62,456 bases of DNA from JBBKWQ01 sp037969115 (GCA_037969115.1 JBBKWQ010000077.1:1-62456); one strand, 5' to 3'; shown: positions 1-8,163, counted from the stretch's first letter. Translations and numbers: made by a program. The notes: generated by a model from the sequence alone, not told the origin.

Positions 1-335
1 GTGTCGGTCGCTGCGGGGACGATCGATCCGTCCACGAGGTCCCATCGTTCCGATTCGGTGCGCAGCCCGGTCCCGACCAGGTCGGCTTCCTCGGTCGGCA
101 GTTCGCCATTCATCACTTCGTACAGCTCGATGGCCTTCTGGAGAGCGTCGTACTCGGCGTTACACGCTGCCGTGGGTGCGTCCTGGAGAGCGGTGATGCC
201 GGGTTCGACGACTGCTTCCTGGAACTCGTTGCCGACGACCGAACTCAGCCCGTCGCTGCCGCCGCACGCCGGGAGCAACAACGCGATGCCGGCGACGCCG
301 GCGATGGCGGGACGTGTCAGCTTGCCTCGCAACAT
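1..335 (-). CDS. Predicted lipoprotein, N-terminal part (cut by window edge)
   Basis: Only the first 111 residues lie in the window. The ATG at 335 opens a basic start (R3, K5, R8), a hydrophobic stretch at about 10-21 and a lipobox ending LPAC at residues 21-24, so export and lipid anchoring at Cys24 are likely. After the cysteine comes a segment of the type YDALQKAIELYEVMNGELP. That resembles the short helical 'ALxxAIxxYxxxNGxLP' piece seen in pseudopilin-like and other actinobacterial exported proteins; I do not assign a function from it. The start lies 19 bp inside the thioesterase gene upstream, so the two are probably translated from one message. Confidence 0.75.
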   Translation of the reverse strand, partial: MLRGKLTRPAIAGVAGIALLLPACGGSDGLSSVVGNEFQEAVVEPGITALQDAPTAACNAEYDALQKAIELYEVMNGELPTEEADLVGTGLRTESERWDLVDGSIVPAATD

Positions 336-703
336 TTGTTCATGAACCTCTCGACACCGAGGACGACCCGAGTGACCTTGCCTGCGGCCACCAGTCCTCC
401 CTTATCGGAAGCGGAGACGGTGAACATGAGCCTGCGGCCCTCGATCTTCTCGAGCGTCGCCTCGGCGACGACTTCGGCACCCACCGGGGTGGGCTGGAGG
501 TGATCGAGTTGCACGCGCATGTTGACGCTCGTGGTTCCGGCATCGAGTAGCCCGTCGAGCGCTCGCACGCATGCAAGTTCACACAGACCGAAGAGTCGAG
601 CGGTCGCCAGGACGTCGACGTCTCCGGCCCCGAAGGCTCTCGATGTATCGGCGTCGCCGACCACCAGCCGTGCATCGCCTCGAAGGCCCGCCGTCACGTT
701 CAC
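317..703 (-). CDS. FlK-like hotdog-fold thioesterase
   Basis: 128-residue single-domain hotdog protein of the fluoroacetyl-CoA-thioesterase-like group, likely hydrolysing an acyl-CoA. The catalytic triad of Streptomyces FlK (T42, E50, H76) is kept with identical spacing: T34, E42 and H68 here, in VLATARL, LCELACV and QLDHLQP. I chose the GTG at 703 because homologues of this family start shortly before an xGLxGxA segment, and because a TAGCGT box lies 8 nt upstream; an ATG at 733 is the alternative but would leave no room for a promoter beside divergent tldD. The substrate is not fluoroacetyl-CoA by necessity; this branch is widespread and mostly uncharacterised. The 3' end overlaps the lipoprotein gene by 19 bp. 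Confidence 0.8.
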   Translation of the reverse strand: MNVTAGLRGDARLVVGDADTSRAFGAGDVDVLATARLFGLCELACVRALDGLLDAGTTSVNMRVQLDHLQPTPVGAEVVAEATLEKIEGRRLMFTVSASDKGGLVAAGKVTRVVLGVERFMNKCCEAS

Positions 704-727
704 GACCTCACACGCTAACGGCGCGCG

Positions 728-733
728 TAGCAT
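728..733 (+). promoter_or_regulatory. -10 box of leaderless tldD
   Basis: TAGCAT, followed by 7 nt and the GTG start of tldD at 741. There is no Shine-Dalgarno sequence, so transcription probably starts at or next to the start codon. On the other strand a TAGCGT at 712-717 sits 8 nt before the thioesterase GTG, giving a compact divergent promoter. Confidence 0.5.
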
Positions 734-740
734 CAACCAC

Positions 741-2132
741 GTGATCGATAACGATGTATTGGAACGAACCCTGGCCGGCGCACTGCGGACGGGAGCGGAA
801 TTCGCCGAGGTCTACGCTGAGGACAAGCGCTCCACCTCGGCCAGTCTCGACGACGGCCGTGTCGAGCAGGTCAACTCCGGCCGTGATCGTGGCGCCGGCG
901 TCCGGGTGATCAACGGAGACACGACCGGGTACGCATACACGTCGGATCTGTCCGAGGCCGGGTTGGCCGTTGCCGCGGAGGCCGCGGCGTCGGCAGCCAG
1001 CCAAGGCGGTGGCGGATCTCGCGTCGTGTCGTTGAAAGCGGCAGAGCCTCGCGTCAACAGTCCGGTGCGTGAGTATCCCGACGAGATCACCAAGACCGAC
1101 AAGGTCGAGTTGCTCAAGCGAATCGATGAAGCGGCCCGCAGCGTCGGCAACGAGATCGTGCAGGTCAGCGCCGGCTACGGCGACAGTCGTAAGCGCGTGC
1201 TCGTGGCAAACTCAGACGGTCTCCTCGCGAGCGACGAGATCGTCCGTGTGCTCGCTCGGATCAGTGCGATCGCCGACGGCGATTCGGGTATGCAGACCGG
1301 CTTCGAATCGATGGGTCACACGATGGGATGGGAGGTCTTCGACACCGTCGATGTGGAAGAACTCGCCCGGGAGGCCGCGCGCCAGGCCATCGTGAAGCTC
1401 CGCGCCCGTCCTGCGCCCTCGGGAAGCGTGCCCGTGGTGATTCGACGAGGATCGGGAGGTGTGCTGTTCCACGAGGCATGCGGTCACGGTCTCGAGGCCG
1501 ACCACATCCAGAAGGGTGCCAGCGTGTACGCGGACAAGGTGGGCGAACTCGTCGCGTCACCGCTGGTCACGCTGGTCGACGACGGCACACTCGCCGGTGA
1601 GTGGGGCACGTTGAGCATCGACGACGAGGGCCATCCGACCCGCCGCAACGTACTGATCGAGGACGGGATCCTCACCGACTACATGTGGGACCATCTGCGC
1701 GCTCGCAAGGGTGGCCGCAAGCCGTCGGGCAATGGTCGCCGTCAGAGCTACCAACACCTCCCGATGGTTCGCATGACGAACACGTTCGTGCTCGACGGAC
1801 CCGACGATCCGGACGACATCGTGCGGTCCACCGAGAGTGGCGTCTACGTGTCGCACCTCGGCGGTGGCAGCGTGAACACGGCGACCGGCGACTTCGTGTT
1901 CGGTATGCGCGAGGCCTATCTCATCGAGAACGGTGAGATCACGGAACCGCTTCGCGAGGGCAACCTCATCGGCAACGGTCCGCAAGTACTCCGCGACATC
2001 GACATGCTCGCCAATGACTTCGCCATGGGGAATCCCGGAACATGCGGCAAGGACGGACAAGGCGTGCCGGTCGGTGATGGGCAGCCCACGCTTCGGGTGA
2101 AGGCCATGACGATTGGTGGCACCGCATCATGA
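741..2132 (+). CDS. tldD: TldD metalloprotease subunit
   Basis: 463-residue TldD/PmbA-family protein, near the usual TldD length (E. coli TldD is 481). TldD carries the zinc site of the TldD/TldE heterodimer, which degrades unfolded peptides and matures some RiPPs. The metal motif HEACGH is at residues 244-249 and further family blocks follow, such as FHEACGHGLEAD and the C-terminal GNPGTCGKDGQ. The GTG at 741 is favoured because it lies 7 nt after a TAGCAT box and just before the conserved N-terminus; an upstream extension would run into the divergent gene. The stop overlaps the tldE start in ATGA, indicating translational coupling. Confidence 0.92.
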   Translation: MIDNDVLERTLAGALRTGAEFAEVYAEDKRSTSASLDDGRVEQVNSGRDRGAGVRVINGDTTGYAYTSDLSEAGLAVAAEAAASAASQGGGGSRVVSLKAAEPRVNSPVREYPDEITKTDKVELLKRIDEAARSVGNEIVQVSAGYGDSRKRVLVANSDGLLASDEIVRVLARISAIADGDSGMQTGFESMGHTMGWEVFDTVDVEELAREAARQAIVKLRARPAPSGSVPVVIRRGSGGVLFHEACGHGLEADHIQKGASVYADKVGELVASPLVTLVDDGTLAGEWGTLSIDDEGHPTRRNVLIEDGILTDYMWDHLRARKGGRKPSGNGRRQSYQHLPMVRMTNTFVLDGPDDPDDIVRSTESGVYVSHLGGGSVNTATGDFVFGMREAYLIENGEITEPLREGNLIGNGPQVLRDIDMLANDFAMGNPGTCGKDGQGVPVGDGQPTLRVKAMTIGGTAS

Positions 2133-3469
2133 GCGAACTCCTCGAGATCGCCGATCGCGTCGTGGCGCAGGCTGTGCCGCGAGAACACGTCGAGGCATTC
2201 GTGTCGCGTGGCGGGGAAACGGAGGTGCGCGTCTACGAAGGCGCTGTCGAGCACTTCGTGCAGGCGCAGAGCGAGGGCATCGGCATTCGGATCATCCGCG
2301 ACGGCCGCACGGGGTTCGCCTACGCAGGCACCCTCGACCAGACCGCGATCGCCGAGGTTCTCGCGGAGGCCCGCGACAACGTGGCGTTCGGTACTCGCGA
2401 CGAGTGGGCCGGTCTCGCGGAACCCGACGGCGTCGCCGTCACCGAACAAACGCTCTGGAGTGAAACGCTCGAGCATTACACGACCGACGCCAAGATCGAC
2501 GCTGCCAAGGAACTCGAGAAGCTCACGACGGGTCTCGACCCGAGAGTTCGAATCGACGAGGCGAACTATGCCGACGCCTACGGTGAAGCCGCAGTGGCGA
2601 CGACGAGTGGTGTCCGTCAGGCCGGCCGCGAAAACGGCTGCTACGTCAGCGTGTCGACATTGGCCGACGACGCCGATGAGACGCAGACCGGTTTCGGGTT
2701 CAGTGTCGGCCGTTCACCTCTGGAGTTCGATCTCGCGAAGGCAGCCCACGAGGCTTCCGATCGGGCCACGCGGTTGCTCGGCGCGACCAAGCCGGCGTCG
2801 AAGCGGCTCACCGTGGTGTTCGACCCTTTCGTCACCGCCCAGTTCTTGTCGATCATCTCGTCGACGCTCAACGGCGAAGCGGTCGTAAAGGGTCGCAGCC
2901 TGTTCAAGGATCGACTGGGCGACGAGATTGCGCCGTCGTTCGTGTCGCTCGTCGACGACCCGACGAACATCAAGGCCTATACCGCGACCGATGTCGACGG
3001 TGAGGGGCTGGCTGCTCGGCGCAACGTGTTGATCGACCAGGGCGTATTGCGCCAGTTCGTCCACTCGTCGTATTCGGGGCGACGCGCCGGTGTTGCGTCC
3101 ACCGGCAATGCGATCCGCGCGGGTTTCGCGGGCACGCCCGGCGTGGGAGCTCTCGCCCTCCACCTGGAACCGGGCGCACGAACCCAGGCCGAGATCGTCG
3201 CCGGAATCGACGATGGACTCCTGGTGCAGAGTGTCACCGGAATTCACTCGGGCGTGAACCCGATCAGCGGCGACTTCTCGACTGGGGCCGCCGGTCTGCT
3301 GATCGGCAACGGTGAGGTCGGTGCACCCGTGCGCGAGTTCACCATTGCATCGACCCTGCAACGGATGTTGCTCGACATCGCCGAGGTGGGGGGCGATGTG
3401 GAATGGCTGCCCATGCGAGCCGCCGGCGTCAGCCTGGTGATCCGTGACGTCACCATGAGCGGTGCCTGA
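2129..3469 (+). CDS. tldE: TldE/PmbA subunit
   Basis: 446-residue partner of TldD. It has the same fold and the family blocks (EVRVYEGAVEHFVQAQS near residue 32, NPISGDFSTGAAGLLIGNGE near residue 375) but no HExxxH, as expected for the non-catalytic subunit that shapes the proteolytic chamber. It starts in the ATGA overlap with tldD, so equal production of both subunits is likely. The gene ends convergently against the RmlD-like gene with about 23 bp between the stops. No RiPP precursor peptide or modification gene is visible nearby, so a general peptide-clearing role is more likely here than natural-product maturation. Confidence 0.92.
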   Translation: MSELLEIADRVVAQAVPREHVEAFVSRGGETEVRVYEGAVEHFVQAQSEGIGIRIIRDGRTGFAYAGTLDQTAIAEVLAEARDNVAFGTRDEWAGLAEPDGVAVTEQTLWSETLEHYTTDAKIDAAKELEKLTTGLDPRVRIDEANYADAYGEAAVATTSGVRQAGRENGCYVSVSTLADDADETQTGFGFSVGRSPLEFDLAKAAHEASDRATRLLGATKPASKRLTVVFDPFVTAQFLSIISSTLNGEAVVKGRSLFKDRLGDEIAPSFVSLVDDPTNIKAYTATDVDGEGLAARRNVLIDQGVLRQFVHSSYSGRRAGVASTGNAIRAGFAGTPGVGALALHLEPGARTQAEIVAGIDDGLLVQSVTGIHSGVNPISGDFSTGAAGLLIGNGEVGAPVREFTIASTLQRMLLDIAEVGGDVEWLPMRAAGVSLVIRDVTMSGA

Positions 3470-3492
3470 GGCCGTGGTCCGAACGCGCGGCT

Positions 3493-4314
3493 TCAGTCGC
3501 GTCCGGTGACCGGGTTCATTCGAATACCCAGCTTGTACGCCCGCGTCGAGTCGAGCACGACCCGCGTCGGACGTACCTGACCCGACGCCTCGGTCGTGCT
3601 CACGTGGAGGTGGGCGGTCGACAGGCCCTGCTGTTCGGCCGTGACCCGCGCGAAGTCAGCCCGGCTCATCGGTTGTGGTCCGGCCACGTGGAGCACGCCG
3701 CTGATGTCGCGCTCGTCGGCGAGCCAGGCCACGGCGGCGGCGAGATCGTCGACATCGGTGAACGAGCGGATCTCGTCGGTGAAGAATGACATCGACTTCT
3801 CGCCGCGGAGGACCTTCACCGTGTCGACCTGGGCGGGTGACAGACGTCGTCGTCCGTACAGCACCGAGGTACGGACGATCACCGCGTTCGGGTCGGCGAG
3901 GGCGACGCCGTGCTCGGCCTCGAGCTTGTCTCGGCCGTACTGGATCATCGGTCGGGTGTCGTCGACCTCGCTGTACGGCGAGAGTCGTCCCGGAAACACG
4001 AGATCCGACGAGATGTGGATGAGGCGGGCTCCGATCTGGTGAGCCGCCTGGGCCACGTTGACCGAACCGGTGACGATCGTGTCGTGCTCGTCCTTCCGGT
4101 AGGCGCAGTGCACGATCGCGGTCGGATGCCACTCTCGAATTGTCTGCATGACCGACGTCGTGTTCCGCACGTCCATCGATTTCGATGGCGGGGCGAACGT
4201 CTCCCAGCGGTCACCGGCCGGACCGTTCACGATGTGCGAACCGAGAAAACCGCCCCCTCCCGTCACGAACAGCAGGCGTGCGCGCCAGGGGCGGAGGCGC
4301 GATCTTGCCGACAT
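3493..4314 (-). CDS. RmlD-like NAD(P)-dependent sugar-nucleotide reductase
   Basis: 273-residue extended short-chain dehydrogenase of the dTDP-4-dehydrorhamnose reductase (RmlD) type. It has the nucleotide-binding TGGGGFLG at residues 18-25, ISSDLVF at 101-107 and the catalytic YxxxK as Y126 and K130 in QYGRDK. Such enzymes reduce 4-keto sugars; other members are MAT2B-like regulators without a known substrate. No rmlA, B or C genes flank it, so a rhamnose pathway cannot be claimed. The ATG at 4314 places the Rossmann strand at the usual position; longer versions would reach into the uppP promoter. Confidence 0.8.
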   Translation of the reverse strand: MSARSRLRPWRARLLFVTGGGGFLGSHIVNGPAGDRWETFAPPSKSMDVRNTTSVMQTIREWHPTAIVHCAYRKDEHDTIVTGSVNVAQAAHQIGARLIHISSDLVFPGRLSPYSEVDDTRPMIQYGRDKLEAEHGVALADPNAVIVRTSVLYGRRRLSPAQVDTVKVLRGEKSMSFFTDEIRSFTDVDDLAAAVAWLADERDISGVLHVAGPQPMSRADFARVTAEQQGLSTAHLHVSTTEASGQVRPTRVVLDSTRAYKLGIRMNPVTGRD

Positions 4315-4403
4315 GTCTGCGGAGCCTACGCGTACGCGATGGCCGGCCCAGGGTCGTCGCGCAGCGGTCATTCGTTCGCGGGCAGGCGATAGAACTACTG
4401 ACC

Positions 4404-5234
4404 GTGCCGATCTTCCATGCCATCGTTCTGGGACTCGTGCAGGGCTTGTCGGAATTCCTGCCGATCTCGTCGAGCGGGCACCTACAGATCGTGCCCTGGC
4501 TATTCGGCTGGAACGACTTCGAGTCCGATTCGGTGAAGAAGGCGTTCGACGTTGCGTTGCACCTGGGAACGCTGGTTGCGGTCGTGGCCTACTTCCGGCG
4601 CGAGCTCGTGGTGTACGTGCGCGAGGGCCTCAAGGTCTTGGTTCATCCCAAGCAGCCGGTGACGACCGAGGGGCGGATCGGCTGGCTGCTCCTGCTCGCA
4701 ACTGTGCCCGCCGCACTCGTCGGTGCGTTGTTCGAGTCGTGGATCGACGAGCGTTTGGGGACGCCGGCCATCATCGGCATCTCGTTCATCGTGTTCGGTC
4801 TGATCCTGGGTTGGGCCGACCGCACTGTCGGCGCTCGCGGCATCGACGAGTTCCGCACTCGCGACTCGTTGATCGTCGGCGCAGCGCAAGCCCTTGCGTT
4901 GAATCCCGGCACGTCTCGCTCGGGGATCACGATCACCGCGTTCCGTCGCGTCGGGTTCGACCGCGACGCTGCCGCCCGGCTGAGCTTTCTCATGAGCCTG
5001 CCGGTGATTGCCGGAGCGGTCGTGCTGAAGATGGGTGGTCTCATCGCCGACGGCATGCCCGAGGGTCTGCTCGGTCCGATGATCGTGGGGATCGTCACAT
5101 CGGCCATTTCCGGATGGTTCGCGGTCTGGGGCACCATCAAGCTCGTCAGCGCCCACAGTTTCACACCCTTCGTGATCTACCGCTGCGTTGCGGGTGTGCT
5201 CATTCTCGTCGTGGTGGCGTCCGGCTGGCGTTAG
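4404..5234 (+). CDS. uppP: Undecaprenyl-diphosphatase UppP (BacA)
   Basis: 276-residue multi-pass membrane phosphatase that recycles undecaprenyl diphosphate to the monophosphate carrier for peptidoglycan and other glycans; excess confers bacitracin resistance. The two signature blocks are present: LSEFLPISSSGHL at residues 15-27 and PGTSRSG at about 168-174. The length matches E. coli UppP (273). The start is the GTG at 4404, followed directly by the family's first helix; the long open frame upstream has no UppP similarity. It stands alone, divergent from the RmlD-like gene and convergent with the SAF-domain gene. Confidence 0.93.
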   Translation: MPIFHAIVLGLVQGLSEFLPISSSGHLQIVPWLFGWNDFESDSVKKAFDVALHLGTLVAVVAYFRRELVVYVREGLKVLVHPKQPVTTEGRIGWLLLLATVPAALVGALFESWIDERLGTPAIIGISFIVFGLILGWADRTVGARGIDEFRTRDSLIVGAAQALALNPGTSRSGITITAFRRVGFDRDAAARLSFLMSLPVIAGAVVLKMGGLIADGMPEGLLGPMIVGIVTSAISGWFAVWGTIKLVSAHSFTPFVIYRCVAGVLILVVVASGWR

Positions 5235-5249
5235 TGGAGTCGGCGTTCG

Positions 5250-5837
5250 TCACGGTTTGACCAGCAGCGCGACGTCGCCGTTCGCCATCGCTGCTGCGAT
5301 CGCCGGTGCGAATCGCTCGGGTGTTGCGACGAGGACGATGTCGCCGTCGCTCTGCACCACGATTGCGTCGTCGGCGAGCACGATGCCTTCGGTGGTGACC
5401 ACCACGCGATCGCCGACATCGACGCCCGTCGGTACCGCCTCGCGCACCGCCGCGGCCAACCAGCCGGGCTGTATGAGTGCATTCGGCGCGTCCGCGGCGG
5501 CGCGGTCGAGCTCGGTGATCACCTCGCCGGGCGCGAGTCGTTGACGACTGATCGCCGAGGCCACGTCGGGATCGTCGGCGGCGACCGCTCCGACGGGAAC
5601 CAGCGCCGCAGGATAGGCGAACCGTGCGACCGACCCGTCGAACGGCGCACCGGGCTCGATGTCGGCGGTGGCGACGAGCACGTCGACCACGTCGCCCCAC
5701 GACTCCCGTTCGTGTTCGACTCGCTGCGCCCATGAACGGGCCGACAGCAGTGCGGCCGCGAAGATCATGGCGACCACACACCAGTAGATCCAGGGTCGGC
5801 GAGCGACCATTCGACGGATCGAAACGTTGACTCCCAC
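5250..5837 (-). CDS. SAF-domain membrane-anchored protein (CpaB/RcpC-like)
   Basis: 195 residues. A single N-terminal transmembrane segment (WIYWCVVAMIFAAALLSA, about 16-33) is followed by an extracytoplasmic SAF domain: VVDVLVATADIEPGAPF then AISRQRLAPGEVITELD. This is the layout of CpaB/RcpC, which in tad pilus systems binds peptidoglycan or sits in the secretin complex. No tad genes (cpaF, tadB, flp) are nearby, so the role is open. The GTG at 5837 has a good ribosome site (GGGAGG, 6 nt upstream); an ATG at 5810 is an alternative. Confidence 0.7.
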   Translation of the reverse strand: MGVNVSIRRMVARRPWIYWCVVAMIFAAALLSARSWAQRVEHERESWGDVVDVLVATADIEPGAPFDGSVARFAYPAALVPVGAVAADDPDVASAISRQRLAPGEVITELDRAAADAPNALIQPGWLAAAVREAVPTGVDVGDRVVVTTEGIVLADDAIVVQSDGDIVLVATPERFAPAIAAAMANGDVALLVKP

Positions 5838-5896
5838 GTGGAGCCTCCCTGCGAGGTTGGAACGGCGCGGGGGAAGTCGGCGAGTTCGATGTTATC

Positions 5897-5992
5897 GGTG
5901 CCGAGCCGGAGCGTGGCTCGTGATGGTGAGGTTCGGCTCGTGATGGTGCCGAGCCGGAGCGTGGCTCGTGATGGTGACGGTTCGGCTAGTGA
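5897..5992. repeat. 48-bp direct repeat carrying a hairpin, two copies
   Basis: Two adjacent copies of a 48-bp unit (5897-5944 and 5945-5992, the second with one extra base and a single change). Each carries a perfect 6-bp stem, CGAGCC and GGCTCG around a 7-nt loop, at 5902-5920 and 5950-5968. The upper copy includes the mtnP stop codon at 5986-5988, so both hairpins lie just downstream of the fmdB-mtnP operon and could act as a duplicated terminator. Confidence 0.75.
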
Positions 5993-6792
5993 TGGGGGAG
6001 GTCGGCGACGGCGAGGCGCAAGACGTCGCGCACCGCGTCGATATTCGTCTGCAACGTGGCGAAAACGGTTTCCATCGTGACCGGGTCGTGCCCGTCGACC
6101 CCGGCGTCGTAGTCGGTGACGAGCCCGATGGTGGCATACGGTAGGCCGGCTTCGGCGGCCAGCACGGCCTCGGGATAGCCGGTCATGTTCACCACGTGCC
6201 ACCCCATTTGCCGGTACCACGAGCTCTCGGCCCGTGTCGAGAAACGCGGACCGTCGATGACCACCATGGTCCCGCTCTCGTGAACGCTCGCGCCCACGCG
6301 GCGGGAGGCGTTGGAGAGAGTGGTTCGGAGGGCCGGGTCGTATGGGTCGGCGAACGATTGATGGTGGATCGAACCCTCGGTACCGGGCGTGCCAGCGGGC
6401 GCACCGATGTCGTGAAACGTGTCGGCTCGGCCGGCAGTCCGGTCGACGATCTGATCGACGATGACGAAATGACCGGGTTCGATCTCGGGCTGGAGTGAGC
6501 CGACCGAACACGGGCCGATCAGCGCCCTGACGCCGAGCGATGCCATCGCCCACACGTTGGCCCGATACGGCACGCGATGAGGAGCATAGGTGTGACCTCG
6601 TCCGTGTCGCGGCAGGAACGCCACTCGTCGCCCGGCGAGTTCGCCGACGCTGAAGGGTGCGGCGGGATCGCCGAAGGGCGTGGTGAGCGCGACCTCGGTC
6701 GCGCCATCGAGCAGTTCGTAGAAGCCGGATCCGCCGATGATGCCGACCTCACATCCGAGATCGGCTGCGACCTCGCTGATCGGGATCAACAT
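5986..6792 (-). CDS. mtnP: S-methyl-5'-thioadenosine phosphorylase / purine nucleoside phosphorylase
   Basis: 268-residue trimeric PNP/MTAP-family enzyme that splits 5'-methylthioadenosine with phosphate into adenine and 5-methylthioribose-1-phosphate. Visible motifs are IIGGSGFYEL near residue 18 (phosphate loop), LPRHGRGH, GPRFSTRAES and NMTGYPEAVLAAEAGLPYA, the last with the actinobacterial MTGYPE form. The start ATG at 6792 follows the fmdB-like stop by 22 bp, so the two genes form an operon. The very short C-terminal end and stop lie inside a 48-bp tandem repeat. Specificity for MTA against inosine or adenosine cannot be settled by eye. Confidence 0.88.
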   Translation of the reverse strand: MLIPISEVAADLGCEVGIIGGSGFYELLDGATEVALTTPFGDPAAPFSVGELAGRRVAFLPRHGRGHTYAPHRVPYRANVWAMASLGVRALIGPCSVGSLQPEIEPGHFVIVDQIVDRTAGRADTFHDIGAPAGTPGTEGSIHHQSFADPYDPALRTTLSNASRRVGASVHESGTMVVIDGPRFSTRAESSWYRQMGWHVVNMTGYPEAVLAAEAGLPYATIGLVTDYDAGVDGHDPVTMETVFATLQTNIDAVRDVLRLAVADLPHH

Positions 6793-6814
6793 CGTGGCGT
6801 TCCCGGTTCGGCGA

Positions 6815-7249
6815 TCAGTCGTCGGACTTCGTCGACGAACCGCTCGAAGAGCTCGCTGGCGGGGACGCGGTGGTGGATGTGGACGACTTGGTCTCCGTCG
6901 TCGACTTCTTCGACTCGCTCGATGTTGACGTACTCGAACCGTTGGAGCTGTCGGACGCGGCGGATTTGGAAGCGGAGTCGCTGCTCGAGGAATCGCCGCT
7001 CGACGAGTCGCCGCCTGCAGCGTCGCCCGATGTCGCAGACGGAGTGGCCGACTTCTTGCCACCGCGACTGTCGGTCTTGTAGAAACCGTCGCCCTTGAAG
7101 GTGACGCCGACCGGCTGGAACACCTTCTTCACGGGAAGCTTCGCGCCGGTAGTCGGGTGAACGGCCTCGGTGAGCGTGTCATCGGTGAATGACTGCTGCA
7201 CTTCGAGCGTCTCACCGGTGTCGATGAACTTGTAGACGTAGGTGGGCAT
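6815..7249 (-). CDS. FmdB-family protein lacking the zinc-ribbon cysteines
   Basis: 144 residues. The first 65 align with the FmdB regulatory/zinc-ribbon family: it opens MPTYVYKF and has VQQSFTDDTLTE and KKVFQPVGVTFKGDGFYKTD. The four cysteines that normally hold zinc (CxxCG ... CPxC) are absent; the positions read FIDTGET and AVHPTTGAK. The remaining 75 residues are low-complexity Ser/Thr/Lys/Asp. The protein has no cysteine at all. The family function is poorly known (small putative regulators). The start ATG at 7249 lies 7 nt after a TATCTT box that overlaps the galU promoter on the other strand. Confidence 0.75.
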   Translation of the reverse strand: MPTYVYKFIDTGETLEVQQSFTDDTLTEAVHPTTGAKLPVKKVFQPVGVTFKGDGFYKTDSRGGKKSATPSATSGDAAGGDSSSGDSSSSDSASKSAASDSSNGSSTSTSSESKKSTTETKSSTSTTASPPASSSSGSSTKSDD

Positions 7250-7256
7250 CGGTTTG

Positions 7257-7266
7257 AAGATATCGT
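7257..7266. promoter_or_regulatory. Bidirectional leaderless promoter core of fmdB-like gene and galU
   Basis: Two -10 boxes overlap by two bases: TATCGT at 7261-7266 for galU and TATCTT (minus strand, 7262-7257) for the FmdB-like gene. Each is followed by exactly 7 nt and then the start ATG (7274 and 7249). Both messages would be leaderless, and the two polymerases cannot occupy the site together. Confidence 0.6.
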
Positions 7267-7273
7267 CGCTTGG

Positions 7274-8140
7274 ATGCAGGTACGTAGTGCAGTGATCCCC
7301 GCGGCCGGAATGGGAACCCGGTTCCTCCCCGCGACCAAGGCAGTTCCGAAGGAGCTGATGCCCATCGGTGACACGCCTGCGATCCAACTGATCATCGACG
7401 AAGCGGTTGGCGCCGGCATCGAGCACATCGTCGTCGTGAGTAGCCGTTCGAAGCCGGCGGTCGAGGCGTACTTCGAGCAGGCACCGGCCTTGATCGAGAA
7501 GATGAAGGAGAAGGGCGAGGACGAAATCGCCAAGCGTCTGGCCAGCATCGGCGCCGATTGGCGCGTTTCGATCGTGTACCAAGACGACCCCAAGGGCCTC
7601 GGCCATGCCGTCGGCTGCGGCCGTGAAGCGGTGGGCGACGAACCGTTCGCGGTGCTGTTGCCCGACGAGCTCATGGGCAGCTCGGCCCTGCTCGCGCAGA
7701 TGAACGGCGTCTGTGCGTCCACCGGCGGCAGTGTCGTGGGTGTCAAGAAGGTGCACCGCAGTCAGGTCAGCTCGTACGGTGTGCTCGATCCGAAAGGTCC
7801 GATGGACCACGACGGCGTGATCCCGGTGAAAGACCTCGTCGAGAAGCCGTCGGTCGACGACGCCCCGAGCGAGTTCATCCTCATCGGTCGATACGTCCTG
7901 ACACCCGATGTGTTCGACGAAATCGCTGCGCTGAAGCCTGGCGCCGGTGGCGAGCTGCAGCTCACCGACGCCTTGCGCGCGCAGGCGAGGCGTGCTCCGT
8001 TCCACGGCGTGCTCTCACAGATCGACCGATACGACACCGGGACGCCGCTCGGCTTCCTCACGGCGGCGATCGACATCAGCCTGAAGAACCCCGACATCGG
8101 CCCGGGTTTGCGCGAGCACATCGCGAACCTGTCCGGCTGA
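7274..8140 (+). CDS. galU: UTP--glucose-1-phosphate uridylyltransferase
   Basis: 288-residue GalU, making UDP-glucose from glucose-1-phosphate and UTP. The nucleotide-binding signature AAGMGTRFLPATKAVPKELMP is at about residues 10-30 and the later KDLVEKPS block is intact; length is normal. UDP-glucose is also the co-substrate of GalT, so GalU links to the galactose genes at 25-28 kb. The start ATG at 7274 lies 7 nt after TATCGT; a GTG two codons later is possible. The gene ends convergently with the small metallopeptidase gene. Confidence 0.93.
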   Translation: MQVRSAVIPAAGMGTRFLPATKAVPKELMPIGDTPAIQLIIDEAVGAGIEHIVVVSSRSKPAVEAYFEQAPALIEKMKEKGEDEIAKRLASIGADWRVSIVYQDDPKGLGHAVGCGREAVGDEPFAVLLPDELMGSSALLAQMNGVCASTGGSVVGVKKVHRSQVSSYGVLDPKGPMDHDGVIPVKDLVEKPSVDDAPSEFILIGRYVLTPDVFDEIAALKPGAGGELQLTDALRAQARRAPFHGVLSQIDRYDTGTPLGFLTAAIDISLKNPDIGPGLREHIANLSG

Positions 8141-8147
8141 TCGCCGC

Positions 8148-8163
8148 CCGGCATGGCAGCCGG
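8148..8163. terminator. Possible weak bidirectional terminator hairpin
   Basis: CCGGC, 6-nt loop, GCCGG between the convergent galU and metallopeptidase stops. The stem is only 5 bp and there is no T-tract. Confidence 0.25.

Noticed and set aside
2129..3469. RiPP biosynthesis locus suggested by TldD/TldE
   Set aside because: No precursor peptide, YcaO or radical SAM gene is present around the pair.
5250..5837. Tad pilus locus suggested by the CpaB-like protein
   Set aside because: No cpaE, cpaF, tadB, tadC or flp gene in the window.
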